Of a stretch of DNA of 17,115 nt, positions 8,358 through 15,254 are shown one piece after another. Numbering within the stretch: position 1 is the stretch's first letter; each line of letters starts with the position of its first letter. The stretch is from Vulcanimicrobiota bacterium. Its GTDB lineage: Bacteria; Vulcanimicrobiota; Vulcanimicrobiia; Vulcanimicrobiales; Vulcanimicrobiaceae. The stretch covers positions 1-17,115 of the forward strand of contig JAFAOZ010000252.1 of assembly GCA_019247395.1 (NCBI GenBank), read 5' to 3'. Below the pieces are notes generated by a model, which saw only the letters and a list, made by a program, of their open reading frames with translations, did no database searches and had not been told where the DNA came from. Position numbers and translations under genes: made by a program.

Positions 8358-9699
8358 AGTCTGGCGCAAGGTAGTTCGCGCTGCGGTTCTGCATGAAAAA
8401 CCTCGGCGGGTGCGGTGCCGCGATCTTCACGAACCGCCGCGGCTTTTGTGAAAAGTCGAAACAGTCGGCCGCAGGCGAAGCCGCACGCCGGTCGGCCGCC
8501 GCGAGTTGATCCAAGCCCCAGAGATCTTCGGCAAAGCGCACCACGCTCGCCGTCTCGTACTGCGCGTGAGAGACGTAATCGCGCTTGGCATACGGCGAGA
8601 TTACCAGCAGCGGCACGCGGAATCCCAGACCGTCGTAGTCGGCAAACGGCGGTGCGACGTGATCGTACAGACCGCCCCAATCGTCCCACTGCACGAAAAT
8701 CGCGGTCGAATCCCAGAACTTGCTCTTCCCGACGGTGTTGACGAGCGCCGCAACCCACGACGGCCCGTAGCCGCCGCCGCAGTTCATGTGATCGGAATCG
8801 TCGCAGACCGGAGTGATCCACGTGAAGTGCGCGAGCTTGCCGGCGCGAACGTCGGTGATGAACTTCCAGTTGGGCGTCACCACGTCGCGCTTCCAATCCG
8901 GTCCCTCGTAAATGTGTTTCACGGCCTGGTATCCCGACCATTCGTAGCCGGATCCTTTCGAGCCGTATCCGCCCGCGTAGAAACGCCACGACAATTTCGC
9001 CGCATCGAGTTCGTCGCCGAGCGTCGCGTAATCGAAACACGGGAAGACCTGTCGTCCCAGCGTGCGATCCTTCTTGATGGTTGGTACGACATCGCCGTTG
9101 CCGCCGCCGCAGCCCCACGCAAGGAACGGAATATTGACGGACGATCCCGCCTGCGCGGCGATGACGTACTGATGCGCGACGAAGCTCTCGTCGAGCTGTG
9201 ATTGGAACATCTTATCGGCGAGCACCCACTCATGCGCCATATCGAAATACGGTTTCGTCTCTTGGCGCGGCACGTAGGCATACATCGGAAACTGCACGCC
9301 TTTCGGACCACCGCTATAGCCTTCGAGATTGAAGCCGTTCATGCGGCAATCGGTTCCGGGCAGCTTGCCCGTGCCGTTGCACGCCGTGAACATCGCCTGC
9401 CCCGAGTGATCCACGTCGTAGACCGCTCCAAGCCCGATGGGCGAGAGCGCGATCGTCCGGCCGCGCGAGTCTTTACCTTTCGAGACGGTGTCGGCGCCGG
9501 GATATCCCGCAAAGAGATCGTCGAAGCTGCGGTTCTCTTGAAGGATGTAGATGACGTGCGAGATCTTGCCTGCGCCGGTCGTCTTGAGCGCGTGAAGGGC
9601 GTTGGGGCTCTGCATGTACGGCAGCGGACCACCCTCGCCTGCGCCAATTGAACAAGCAGCGAGCGTCAGCGCCGCCGCAAGCACCGCAACCGCTTTCAT
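8350..9699 (-). CDS. Lipoprotein phosphoesterase E (PF04185), YDHV form
   Basis: A 449-residue lipoprotein starting at the ATG at 9699, which gives [16 protein letters not shown] (lipid Cys16). The frame is open upstream to 9807, but that extension lies inside F, is Arg-rich and would bury the signal peptide, so it is rejected. Landmarks: TGAGKI at 41-46, QENRSF (Glu55-Asn56), [11 protein letters not shown] (Ser172), CDDSDHMNC at 299-307, and [11 protein letters not shown] (Asp339-Asp340, His347). Its start overlaps the stop of F in an ATGA (9696-9699), and its end overlaps the start of D by 8 bases. It pairs with C by its tail ([14 protein letters not shown]). Second gene of the operon; translation is probably coupled to F. 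Inferred role: lipid-anchored extracytoplasmic phosphoesterase. Confidence 0.91.
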   Translation of the reverse strand: MKAVAVLAAALTLAACSIGAGEGGPLPYMQSPNALHALKTTGAGKISHVIYILQENRSFDDLFAGYPGADTVSKGKDSRGRTIALSPIGLGAVYDVDHSGQAMFTACNGTGKLPGTDCRMNGFNLEGYSGGPKGVQFPMYAYVPRQETKPYFDMAHEWVLADKMFQSQLDESFVAHQYVIAAQAGSSVNIPFLAWGCGGGNGDVVPTIKKDRTLGRQVFPCFDYATLGDELDAAKLSWRFYAGGYGSKGSGYEWSGYQAVKHIYEGPDWKRDVVTPNWKFITDVRAGKLAHFTWITPVCDDSDHMNCGGGYGPSWVAALVNTVGKSKFWDSTAIFVQWDDWGGLYDHVAPPFADYDGLGFRVPLLVISPYAKRDYVSHAQYETASVVRFAEDLWGLDQLAAADRRAASPAADCFDFSQKPRRFVKIAAPHPPRFFMQNRSANYLAPDYE

Positions 9700-11033
9700 T
9701 GTTCGTCGGGAATCCTGGGGTCCTCGGCCTGATTGAGAAAGAACGCTGCGCCCTCGGGCGACTTGATCGGCACAAAACGGCGCGGCTTCTGCGAAAAGTC
9801 GAGGCAATCGCCCGCCGGTGACTGCGCGCGAGTATCGGAGTCTGCAAGCTGTGCCAGACCGAAGAGATTTTCAGTGAATCGCAACACGCTCGCGGTTTCG
9901 TACTGTACGTGCGATACGTAGTTTTTCTTCGAATAGGGCGAGATCACGATAAGCGGCACGCGGAATCCCAGACCGTCGTAGTCCTCGAAGGGCGGCGGCA
10001 CCGGGTCGTACATGCCGCCCCAATCATCCCACTGCACGAAAATGACGGTTGAATTCCAGAATTTGCTTTCGCCCACCGCGTTCACGACCGATGTGACCCA
10101 CGAGGGGCCGTAGCCGCCGCCGCACGCGAGGTGATCGGAGTTAGGACAGAGAGGGGTAATCCACGTCATGCTTGCGAGCTTGCCCGCGCGAACGTCGGTA
10201 AGAAATTGTTTTTGCGGCGTAATGATGTCGGCCTTCCAGTCCGGTCCCCGAATGATATGCCGGACCGCTTGATATGCCGACCACAACCCGCTATACGGTT
10301 TGCGGAAGTGGCTCGTGTAAAACCGCCACTGTAAGCCGGCCTTATCGAACTCGTCGCCGAGCGTTTCATAATCGAAACACGGGCGCTGCACGCCGCCGTA
10401 CATGCGAATCTTTGAGATGATCTCCACTTCGTTGGTTTTGCTGCCGCCGCATCCCCAGACTCCGAAGAACGGCACGTCCACGCTGGATTGCGCCTGGGCC
10501 GCAATAATGTATTGATGCGCGACGAAGCTCTCGTCGAGTTGCGAAGCGAACATGTTGTCGGCCAAAACCCATTCGTGCGCCATGTCCCAATACGGCTTCG
10601 ATTCCGAATGCGGGACATAGCCGAACTGACCGTTAGGGCTGCCGTACACTCGCTCGAGATTGAACCCCGTCATCCGGCACTTCGTCCCCGGCAGCTTGCC
10701 GCGGCCGTTGCACGCTTGGAACATCGCGTGCGCGGAATGGTCGATTTCGTAGGTGGTCTTCAGTGAGATCGGCGCAAGCTGGATCGTCTTTCCGTACGAG
10801 TCTTTGGCGCTCGACGCGGTCGTCGCGCCCGGATAGCCTTCGAACATGTCGTTGAAGCTGCGATTCTCTTGGACGACCCAAACGACGTGTTTTATCTTGC
10901 CGGCGCCGGTCGCGTTCCGCGATTCTAACAATGCCGCGCCGGCGCGCGGCAACGTCGGCGCGGGGGCGCTCGAACACGCGACGAACGCCAGAACCGAAAT
11001 AACGCCCAGAGCACGTCGAATCAACGGCTTCAC
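9696..11033 (-). CDS. Lipoprotein phosphoesterase F (PF04185), YDPV variant, first gene of the minus operon
   Basis: A 445-residue lipoprotein. The GTG at 11033 is preferred: it gives a signal peptide with Lys2, two Arg and lipobox FVAC (Cys20), and a length matching C, D and E. A longer frame to 11126 adds 31 Arg-rich residues without signal character. A GAG triplet abuts the GTG, but no well-spaced ribosome-binding site is seen. Landmarks: TGAGKI at 42-47, QENRSF (Glu56-Asn57), [11 protein letters not shown] (Ser169), CPNSDHLAC at 296-304, and [11 protein letters not shown] (Asp336-Asp337, Pro344). It pairs with D by its tail ([14 protein letters not shown]). The promoter should lie in 11034-11213, shared back to back with the peptidase gene at 11214. 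Catalytic competence of this His-less form is unproven. Confidence 0.89.
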   Translation of the reverse strand: MKPLIRRALGVISVLAFVACSSAPAPTLPRAGAALLESRNATGAGKIKHVVWVVQENRSFNDMFEGYPGATTASSAKDSYGKTIQLAPISLKTTYEIDHSAHAMFQACNGRGKLPGTKCRMTGFNLERVYGSPNGQFGYVPHSESKPYWDMAHEWVLADNMFASQLDESFVAHQYIIAAQAQSSVDVPFFGVWGCGGSKTNEVEIISKIRMYGGVQRPCFDYETLGDEFDKAGLQWRFYTSHFRKPYSGLWSAYQAVRHIIRGPDWKADIITPQKQFLTDVRAGKLASMTWITPLCPNSDHLACGGGYGPSWVTSVVNAVGESKFWNSTVIFVQWDDWGGMYDPVPPPFEDYDGLGFRVPLIVISPYSKKNYVSHVQYETASVLRFTENLFGLAQLADSDTRAQSPAGDCLDFSQKPRRFVPIKSPEGAAFFLNQAEDPRIPDEQ

Positions 11034-11213
11034 CTCGGAGCAATCCCGCGCGTCCAAGCGCGTTCCTTCCGGCCCGAAGCAGCGGCGCAAGCGGCGGCTC
11101 GCTCGCACTGTGCCGGTGACGGACAAAAGTCGGCAAGCAGCAGGCCCCGTCCTCAGTCTTTCCTAAGTTATCCGGCCTTCCCAGACCGATCCCACAACGA
11201 CAAAGGAGCTTTT
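11034..11213. promoter_or_regulatory. 180-base divergent intergenic region (promoters of the F-E-D-C operon and of peptidase 1)
   Basis: This is the only non-coding space between the divergent minus-strand phosphoesterase operon and the plus-strand sedolisin-like gene, so both promoters should lie here or just inside the coding ends. No textbook -35/-10 pair is obvious on either strand. A shared back-to-back promoter could coordinate phosphoesterase and protease expression; this is inference from layout. Confidence 0.35.
11202..11208 (+). promoter_or_regulatory. Ribosome-binding site of sedolisin-like peptidase 1
   Basis: AAAGGAG lies 5 bases before the GTG at 11214 and fixes that start. The same GACAAAGGAGC string and the same spacing precede the second peptidase gene. 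Confidence 0.8.
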
Positions 11214-12479
11214 GTGAACGGATCCTTGAAACTTGTGGCGCCGCTGCTCGCGGCGCTCGCAATCGCTGCCTGTAATGCAGGCGGCACTTCGAATATGCCG
11301 GCGGCGTCCGGCGTATCCTCAGGCGCTCCCTTAACCTATAAGGTGACCCCGGATTGGATGCTCAAGCACCAGGCCAAGGCGGCGTGTCCGCAAGTCACCG
11401 GTCAGCCGACCTGTCTAGCGCTGCAGGTCACGCACGGCGGCATCTCGCCGCTCTGCTCGCCGTCGTCGAGCTGCGGTTTTACGGCGCAGCAAATGGAAGC
11501 CGCGTATAACATCACCAGCGAACTCGGTGGCGGATCCGGCCAGAAGGTTGCCGTCATCGAGGCGGGCGACCTTGCCTCCGCGTCATCCGATCTCGCTCAG
11601 TACCGTTCGCAGTACGGACTCGGTACGGCGAGCTTCTTCAAGTACAACTCGAGTGGGCAGCAGTCCAACTACCCGCCGAGCTGCGGTAACTACGGCTGGT
11701 GCCTGGAGACCGATCTCGACATCGACATGGTCTCCGCGGCATGCCCGAACTGCACGATCTACTTGATGGAAGCTAAAGACAGCATCGCCGATTTCGAAGC
11801 AGCCGAAAAAGAAGCCGTCACGCTCGGCGCGACGACACTCAGCAACAGCTGGATCTGCTACGGCAGCTGGGATTGCGGCGATACCAACTTCCCGAACTAC
11901 TTCAACACCTCGGGCATTGCGTATTTCGCATCCTCGGGTGATGCCAGCTACGACAACATCGGCGGTCCGTCGGTGCTCGACAGCGTCGTCGCCGTCGGCG
12001 GCACGCAGCTTGCAAAGAGCGGCTCGAACTACACCGAGTCGGTTTGGAACGGCGCGGGCGCAGGTTGCGCCAGCTCCAGCATCGTCGGCAGCCCCGGCGT
12101 TTCGAAGCCGTCGTGGCAGAGCGATCCGAGCTGCACCAGCCGTACCGACTCTGACGTATCCGCCGAAGCGGGATGCTCTCCGGGCGTAGCGGTCTACATC
12201 AGCAGCTACGGCGGCTGGACCGGCGTCTGCGGAACGAGCGTCGCCTCGCCGTGGCTCGCCGGCGTCACCGCGCTGAAGGGCAACTCCGCCAGCTTCAACG
12301 GCGGCGAACAGTTCTGGAAACTCAAGAAGAAAAAGCTCAAGAAGGAACTCCACGCGATCACGACCGGCAATGACGGCTCCTGCGGCGGCAGCTACCTCTG
12401 CACCGCCGGGACCGGGCAGTTCAAGACCTACTCCGGCCCGGGCGGCTGGGGCTCTCCGAACACGGACGCTGCCTTCTAG
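11214..12479 (+). CDS. Lipoprotein sedolisin-like peptidase 1 (S53 family)
   Basis: A 421-residue lipoprotein: signal peptide with lipobox AIAAC (Cys20), a Ser/Ala-rich linker, then a subtilisin-fold domain from about residue 88. Seen: ETDLD with Glu165 and Asp169 spaced as in the S53 catalytic pair, followed by MVSAACPNCTIYL; ASSGD with Asp243, the expected oxyanion-hole Asp; and the serine motif CGTSVASP with Ser342. Family knowledge: sedolisins use a Ser-Glu-Asp triad, are usually secreted and most active at acid pH. Typical members carry a pro-kumamolisin domain of roughly 150 residues or more; only about 65 residues separate the lipid Cys from the catalytic domain here, so that domain is missing or much reduced. 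The lysine run at 369-377 (KLKKKKLKK) is unusual in a secreted enzyme. The GTG start is fixed by a strong ribosome-binding site. Divergent from the phosphoesterase operon. Confidence 0.87.
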   Translation: MNGSLKLVAPLLAALAIAACNAGGTSNMPAASGVSSGAPLTYKVTPDWMLKHQAKAACPQVTGQPTCLALQVTHGGISPLCSPSSSCGFTAQQMEAAYNITSELGGGSGQKVAVIEAGDLASASSDLAQYRSQYGLGTASFFKYNSSGQQSNYPPSCGNYGWCLETDLDIDMVSAACPNCTIYLMEAKDSIADFEAAEKEAVTLGATTLSNSWICYGSWDCGDTNFPNYFNTSGIAYFASSGDASYDNIGGPSVLDSVVAVGGTQLAKSGSNYTESVWNGAGAGCASSSIVGSPGVSKPSWQSDPSCTSRTDSDVSAEAGCSPGVAVYISSYGGWTGVCGTSVASPWLAGVTALKGNSASFNGGEQFWKLKKKKLKKELHAITTGNDGSCGGSYLCTAGTGQFKTYSGPGGWGSPNTDAAF

Positions 12480-12502
12480 CAGTATTCCGCTCGGAAAATA
12501 AG

Positions 12503-12529
12503 GAGGCGGGCGCACGAAGCGCCCGCCTC
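12503..12529 (+). terminator. Rho-independent terminator after sedolisin-like peptidase 1
   Basis: A perfect 11-bp GC-rich stem (GAGGCGGGCGC / GCGCCCGCCTC) with loop ACGAA is followed by TATCGTTTCTT. It starts 24 bases after the stop of peptidase 1. The T-tract is imperfect but the stem is strong. It implies that the second peptidase has its own promoter or depends on read-through. Confidence 0.75.
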
Positions 12530-12598
12530 TATCGTTTCTTAATCGAGGTATTCGCCCGCGCATCGGGAACCCCAGATTTCCCCCCGCGATATGAGGAC

Positions 12599-12605
12599 AA
12601 AGGAG
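12599..12605 (+). promoter_or_regulatory. Ribosome-binding site of sedolisin-like peptidase 2
   Basis: AAAGGAG lies 5 bases before the GTG at 12611. It matches the leader of peptidase 1 in sequence and spacing, showing that the duplication kept the translation signal. Confidence 0.8.
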
Positions 12606-12610
12606 CACCT

Positions 12611-13807
12611 GTGAACGGAACTTTAAAGCTTGCCGCGCCGCTCGTTTTGGCGGTTGCGGTTTCGGCGTGCAACGCCGGCGGCTCGACGAGCTTGCCGGTG
12701 GGCGGCGGTCAATCCGCCGCTACGGGCGCCACAATGCCGCAATGGCAAATGACGCGTGACGCATCGCGCGCATGCAACGGACCGCGCACCGGCGGACAGA
12801 TGCAGTGCGACGCACTGATCTTGAACCGCGGATTCGGCCCGATGGTCAATGGTTGGGCGCCCACGGACTTCCAAACCGCGTACAACCTACCGTCGTCGAG
12901 CAAAGGCGCGGGAGTGAAGGTCGCGATTGTGGACGCATTCGATAACCCGAACGTCGCCAGCGATCTCGCGGCGTACCGTACTCAGTTCAATTTGGGCACG
13001 GCGAAGTTTACCAAGTACAACCAGAAGGGTCAGAAAAAGAACTACCCGCAGGGTAACACCGGCTGGGGCGTCGAGATCGATCTCGACGTACAGATGGTTT
13101 CGGCGAGTTGTCCGAAGTGCACGATCTATTTGATCGAAGCCAACGACAACTACGGCAACAACCTGTATGCCGCCGAAAAGGAAGCCGTCAAACTCGGCGC
13201 GACGATCATCTCCAATAGTTGGGGCGGCGGTGCCGGCAGTGCGTCCGGCGGAGCCTTCTCGCAGAAGGGCATCACGTATCTCGCGAGCGCGGGCGACGGC
13301 GGCTACGGCATGCAGGACCCGGCCGATTACGACGACGTCCTCTCGATCGGCGGTACGCTCTTGCATAAAAACGGATCGGCGTACACCGAGTCGGTTTGGC
13401 CCGATAGCGGGGGCGGCTGCTCGGTCGTGACCAAGCCGTCGTGGCAGAACGATCCGAAGTGCTCGGAACGAACCGGCAACGACATCGCCGCGGTTGCCTA
13501 TGGCGTCGCACTCTACGACACCTACGGCAACAACGGCTGGGGTGAAGTCGGCGGAACGAGCGTTTCGTCACCGCTTCTTGCCGGCGTCTTCGGCCTGGCC
13601 AACAACGCGCAGCAAGGTGGCAAGAACTTCTGGACGGCGTCTTCCAAGACGATCAAGAAGTACATGCACACCACGATCAGCGGTACGCTGAACGGATGCC
13701 CGTCGCAATACACGGGAACGTATATTTGCGATGGCGATACCGGCCAGTACAAGACGTACTCCAGCCCGGCGGGTTGGGGATCCCCCAACGGCATCGGCGC
13801 CTTCTAG
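12611..13807 (+). CDS. Lipoprotein sedolisin-like peptidase 2 (S53 family)
   Basis: A 398-residue paralogue of the preceding gene. Both begin VNG[ST]LKL.APL and reach a lipobox ending in Cys20 followed by NAGG. Seen: EIDLD with Glu155 and Asp159, followed by MVSASCPKCTIYL; ASAGD with Asp229; and GGTSVSSP with Ser317. These are the positions expected for the S53 acid, oxyanion and nucleophile residues. As in peptidase 1, there is no room for a full pro-kumamolisin domain before the catalytic part. It lacks several cysteines of peptidase 1, and its basic segment near 346-350 is weaker. Both paralogues end KTYSxPxGWGSPN. Inferred role: degradation of protein at the cell surface, likely at low pH, or processing of neighbouring exported proteins. 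The leader between the terminator and the ribosome-binding site may hold its own promoter, not clearly visible. Confidence 0.87.
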   Translation: MNGTLKLAAPLVLAVAVSACNAGGSTSLPVGGGQSAATGATMPQWQMTRDASRACNGPRTGGQMQCDALILNRGFGPMVNGWAPTDFQTAYNLPSSSKGAGVKVAIVDAFDNPNVASDLAAYRTQFNLGTAKFTKYNQKGQKKNYPQGNTGWGVEIDLDVQMVSASCPKCTIYLIEANDNYGNNLYAAEKEAVKLGATIISNSWGGGAGSASGGAFSQKGITYLASAGDGGYGMQDPADYDDVLSIGGTLLHKNGSAYTESVWPDSGGGCSVVTKPSWQNDPKCSERTGNDIAAVAYGVALYDTYGNNGWGEVGGTSVSSPLLAGVFGLANNAQQGGKNFWTASSKTIKKYMHTTISGTLNGCPSQYTGTYICDGDTGQYKTYSSPAGWGSPNGIGAF

Positions 13808-13809
13808 GG

Positions 13810-13825
13810 ATCAGGAACTCCTGAT
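13810..13825 (+). terminator. Weak hairpin after sedolisin-like peptidase 2
   Basis: ATCAGG-aact-CCTGAT forms a 6-bp stem ending in TTT, 2 bases after the stop of peptidase 2. It is too short to be a confident terminator; read-through into phosphoesterase G is possible. Confidence 0.3.
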
Positions 13826-13838
13826 TTAGCGCATCTCG

Positions 13839-15254
13839 TTGTTGCCTCGGACCTCGTTTACCATAGTAAACTTCGGCCCTCGGCGCCTAGAGCTGCATCT
13901 AAATCGGAAGTTCCGTTTTCCTGGGATATTCAGACTCGTGGCGGCCATTGCAACTGCAATGGCCGCCGCTTGTTCCGGGGGTGCCGGCCGGACGACGCTG
14001 CCGCAGATACCGCACGGCTCGGCCAACCCGATCCGGCACGTCGTCTTCATCGTTCAGGAGAACCGTTCGTTCAATAACTTCTTTCTGGGATATCCCGGCG
14101 CCACTACGCAAAGTTTTGGTTACGACGATACAGGCCGGAAGAGGCGGCTGCACTCGGAACCGCTCGCGGTCGTTTGGGATATCGATCATTCCTCCAAGGC
14201 ATTTTTTCTCGCATGTGACGGCAGAGGCCAGCCGCGCGGAACCCGCTGCAAGATGGACGGCTGGAACGCGGAACAAGTCGGCTTCAACGCACCCAAATAC
14301 GCGGCGTATACGTACGTGCGACGCGGCGACGTCGCGCCGTACTGGCAGATGGCGCAAGAGTACGCACTCGCCGACCGCGCCTTCGCCTCGAATCTCGATG
14401 GCAGCTTCGTCGCGCACCAATATATCGTCGCAGCCTATGCAAGCGGCGCGGTCGATTTTCCGACGGCGCAATGGGGTTGCGAAGGCGGGGAAAACGACAC
14501 CGTCCCCACGCTGCTGCACGACCGCAAATACGGCCCGACCATCCCCGCCTGCTTCGACAATGCGACGATCGCATCGGAAGCCGACGCGGCAGGCGTCAGC
14601 TGGCGTTTTTATGCCGACGTGCTCAACGGCACCGGCGGTTTTTGGTCGTCGTATCAGGCGGACCGACCGATCTTCCGCAGCGGCCGCTGGCAGACGAACG
14701 TCATCAGCCCGCCCGCGCAGTTCTTGACCGACGTTGCAAACGGCACGCTCGCCGATATCACGTGGATCACTCCCACGTGGACGACGTCGGACCACCCGGG
14801 CTTCGGGGCCGGCCAAGGACCGGCATGGGTGGCGAGCGTTGTAGACGCGATCGGAGCGAGCCCTTTTTGGAACTCCACGGCCATCTTCATCATGTGGGAC
14901 GATTGGGGCGGTCTGTTCGACCCCGTCAAACCGGTCTACGAAGATTTCGACGGTCTCGGCTTTCGCGTGCCGTTGATCGTGCTCTCTCCGTATACGCCGC
15001 GCGGAGCGGTAACTCACAGGCAGTACGAAACCTCGAGCGTGCTGCGTTTCATCGAGAACGGCTTCGGGCTGGCGCCGCTTGCGCAAAGCGACGCGCGTGC
15101 CAACGATCCGGCACTTGACCCGAATCTCTTCGACTTCAACGCTTCCCCACGGCCTTTCCACAAGATACGCGGGGCACGTCCGTATACGTACTGGATGTCG
15201 ATCCAACGTCGTTGGGGCCGGCAGCCGGCACCGCTTCGAGACTTCGGTGATTAG
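13839..15254 (+). CDS. Lipoprotein phosphoesterase G (PF04185), FDPV variant, start uncertain
   Basis: Up to 471 residues if a TTG at 13839 is used. The lipobox is MAAAC, with lipid Cys45 in that numbering. Landmarks: QENRSF (Glu74-Asn75), SNLDGSFVAHQ (Ser189), TSDHPG at 316-321, and WDDWGGLFDPV (Asp354-Asp355, Pro362 instead of His, Phe instead of the usual Tyr). It has the ACDG..GTxC cysteine pair shared with C-F, but not the two cysteines flanking SDH. The start is unclear. The TTG codons at 13839/13842 give a long basic N-region. The GTG at 13938 leaves only 11 residues without a positive charge. The best signal peptide by comparison with H would begin near an ATA codon at 13926. No ribosome-binding site settles it. 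H follows with an 8-base overlap. Same inferred surface phosphoesterase role; catalytic status open because of the FDP change. Confidence 0.87.
   Translation: MLPRTSFTIVNFGPRRLELHLNRKFRFPGIFRLVAAIATAMAAACSGGAGRTTLPQIPHGSANPIRHVVFIVQENRSFNNFFLGYPGATTQSFGYDDTGRKRRLHSEPLAVVWDIDHSSKAFFLACDGRGQPRGTRCKMDGWNAEQVGFNAPKYAAYTYVRRGDVAPYWQMAQEYALADRAFASNLDGSFVAHQYIVAAYASGAVDFPTAQWGCEGGENDTVPTLLHDRKYGPTIPACFDNATIASEADAAGVSWRFYADVLNGTGGFWSSYQADRPIFRSGRWQTNVISPPAQFLTDVANGTLADITWITPTWTTSDHPGFGAGQGPAWVASVVDAIGASPFWNSTAIFIMWDDWGGLFDPVKPVYEDFDGLGFRVPLIVLSPYTPRGAVTHRQYETSSVLRFIENGFGLAPLAQSDARANDPALDPNLFDFNASPRPFHKIRGARPYTYWMSIQRRWGRQPAPLRDFGD

Noticed and set aside
9562..9579. TGAGKI segment in C-F considered as a nucleotide-binding P-loop
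   Set aside because: It lacks the full GxxxxGK[ST] pattern, and it sits directly before the first strand of the phosphoesterase domain in an exported protein; it is a group-specific linker motif.
9700..9807. N-terminal extension of phosphoesterase E (likewise 11034-11126 for F and 15079-15246 for H)
   Set aside because: The extensions would place the lipoprotein signal peptide deep inside the protein, and those of E and H lie within the upstream gene. Internal ATG/GTG starts give compact signals and matched protein lengths.
12318..12344. Lysine-rich run in sedolisin-like peptidase 1 considered as a separate cationic peptide
   Set aside because: It is in frame inside the catalytic domain, between the serine motif and the conserved C-terminal segment, with no processing site seen. 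It is more likely a surface helix.
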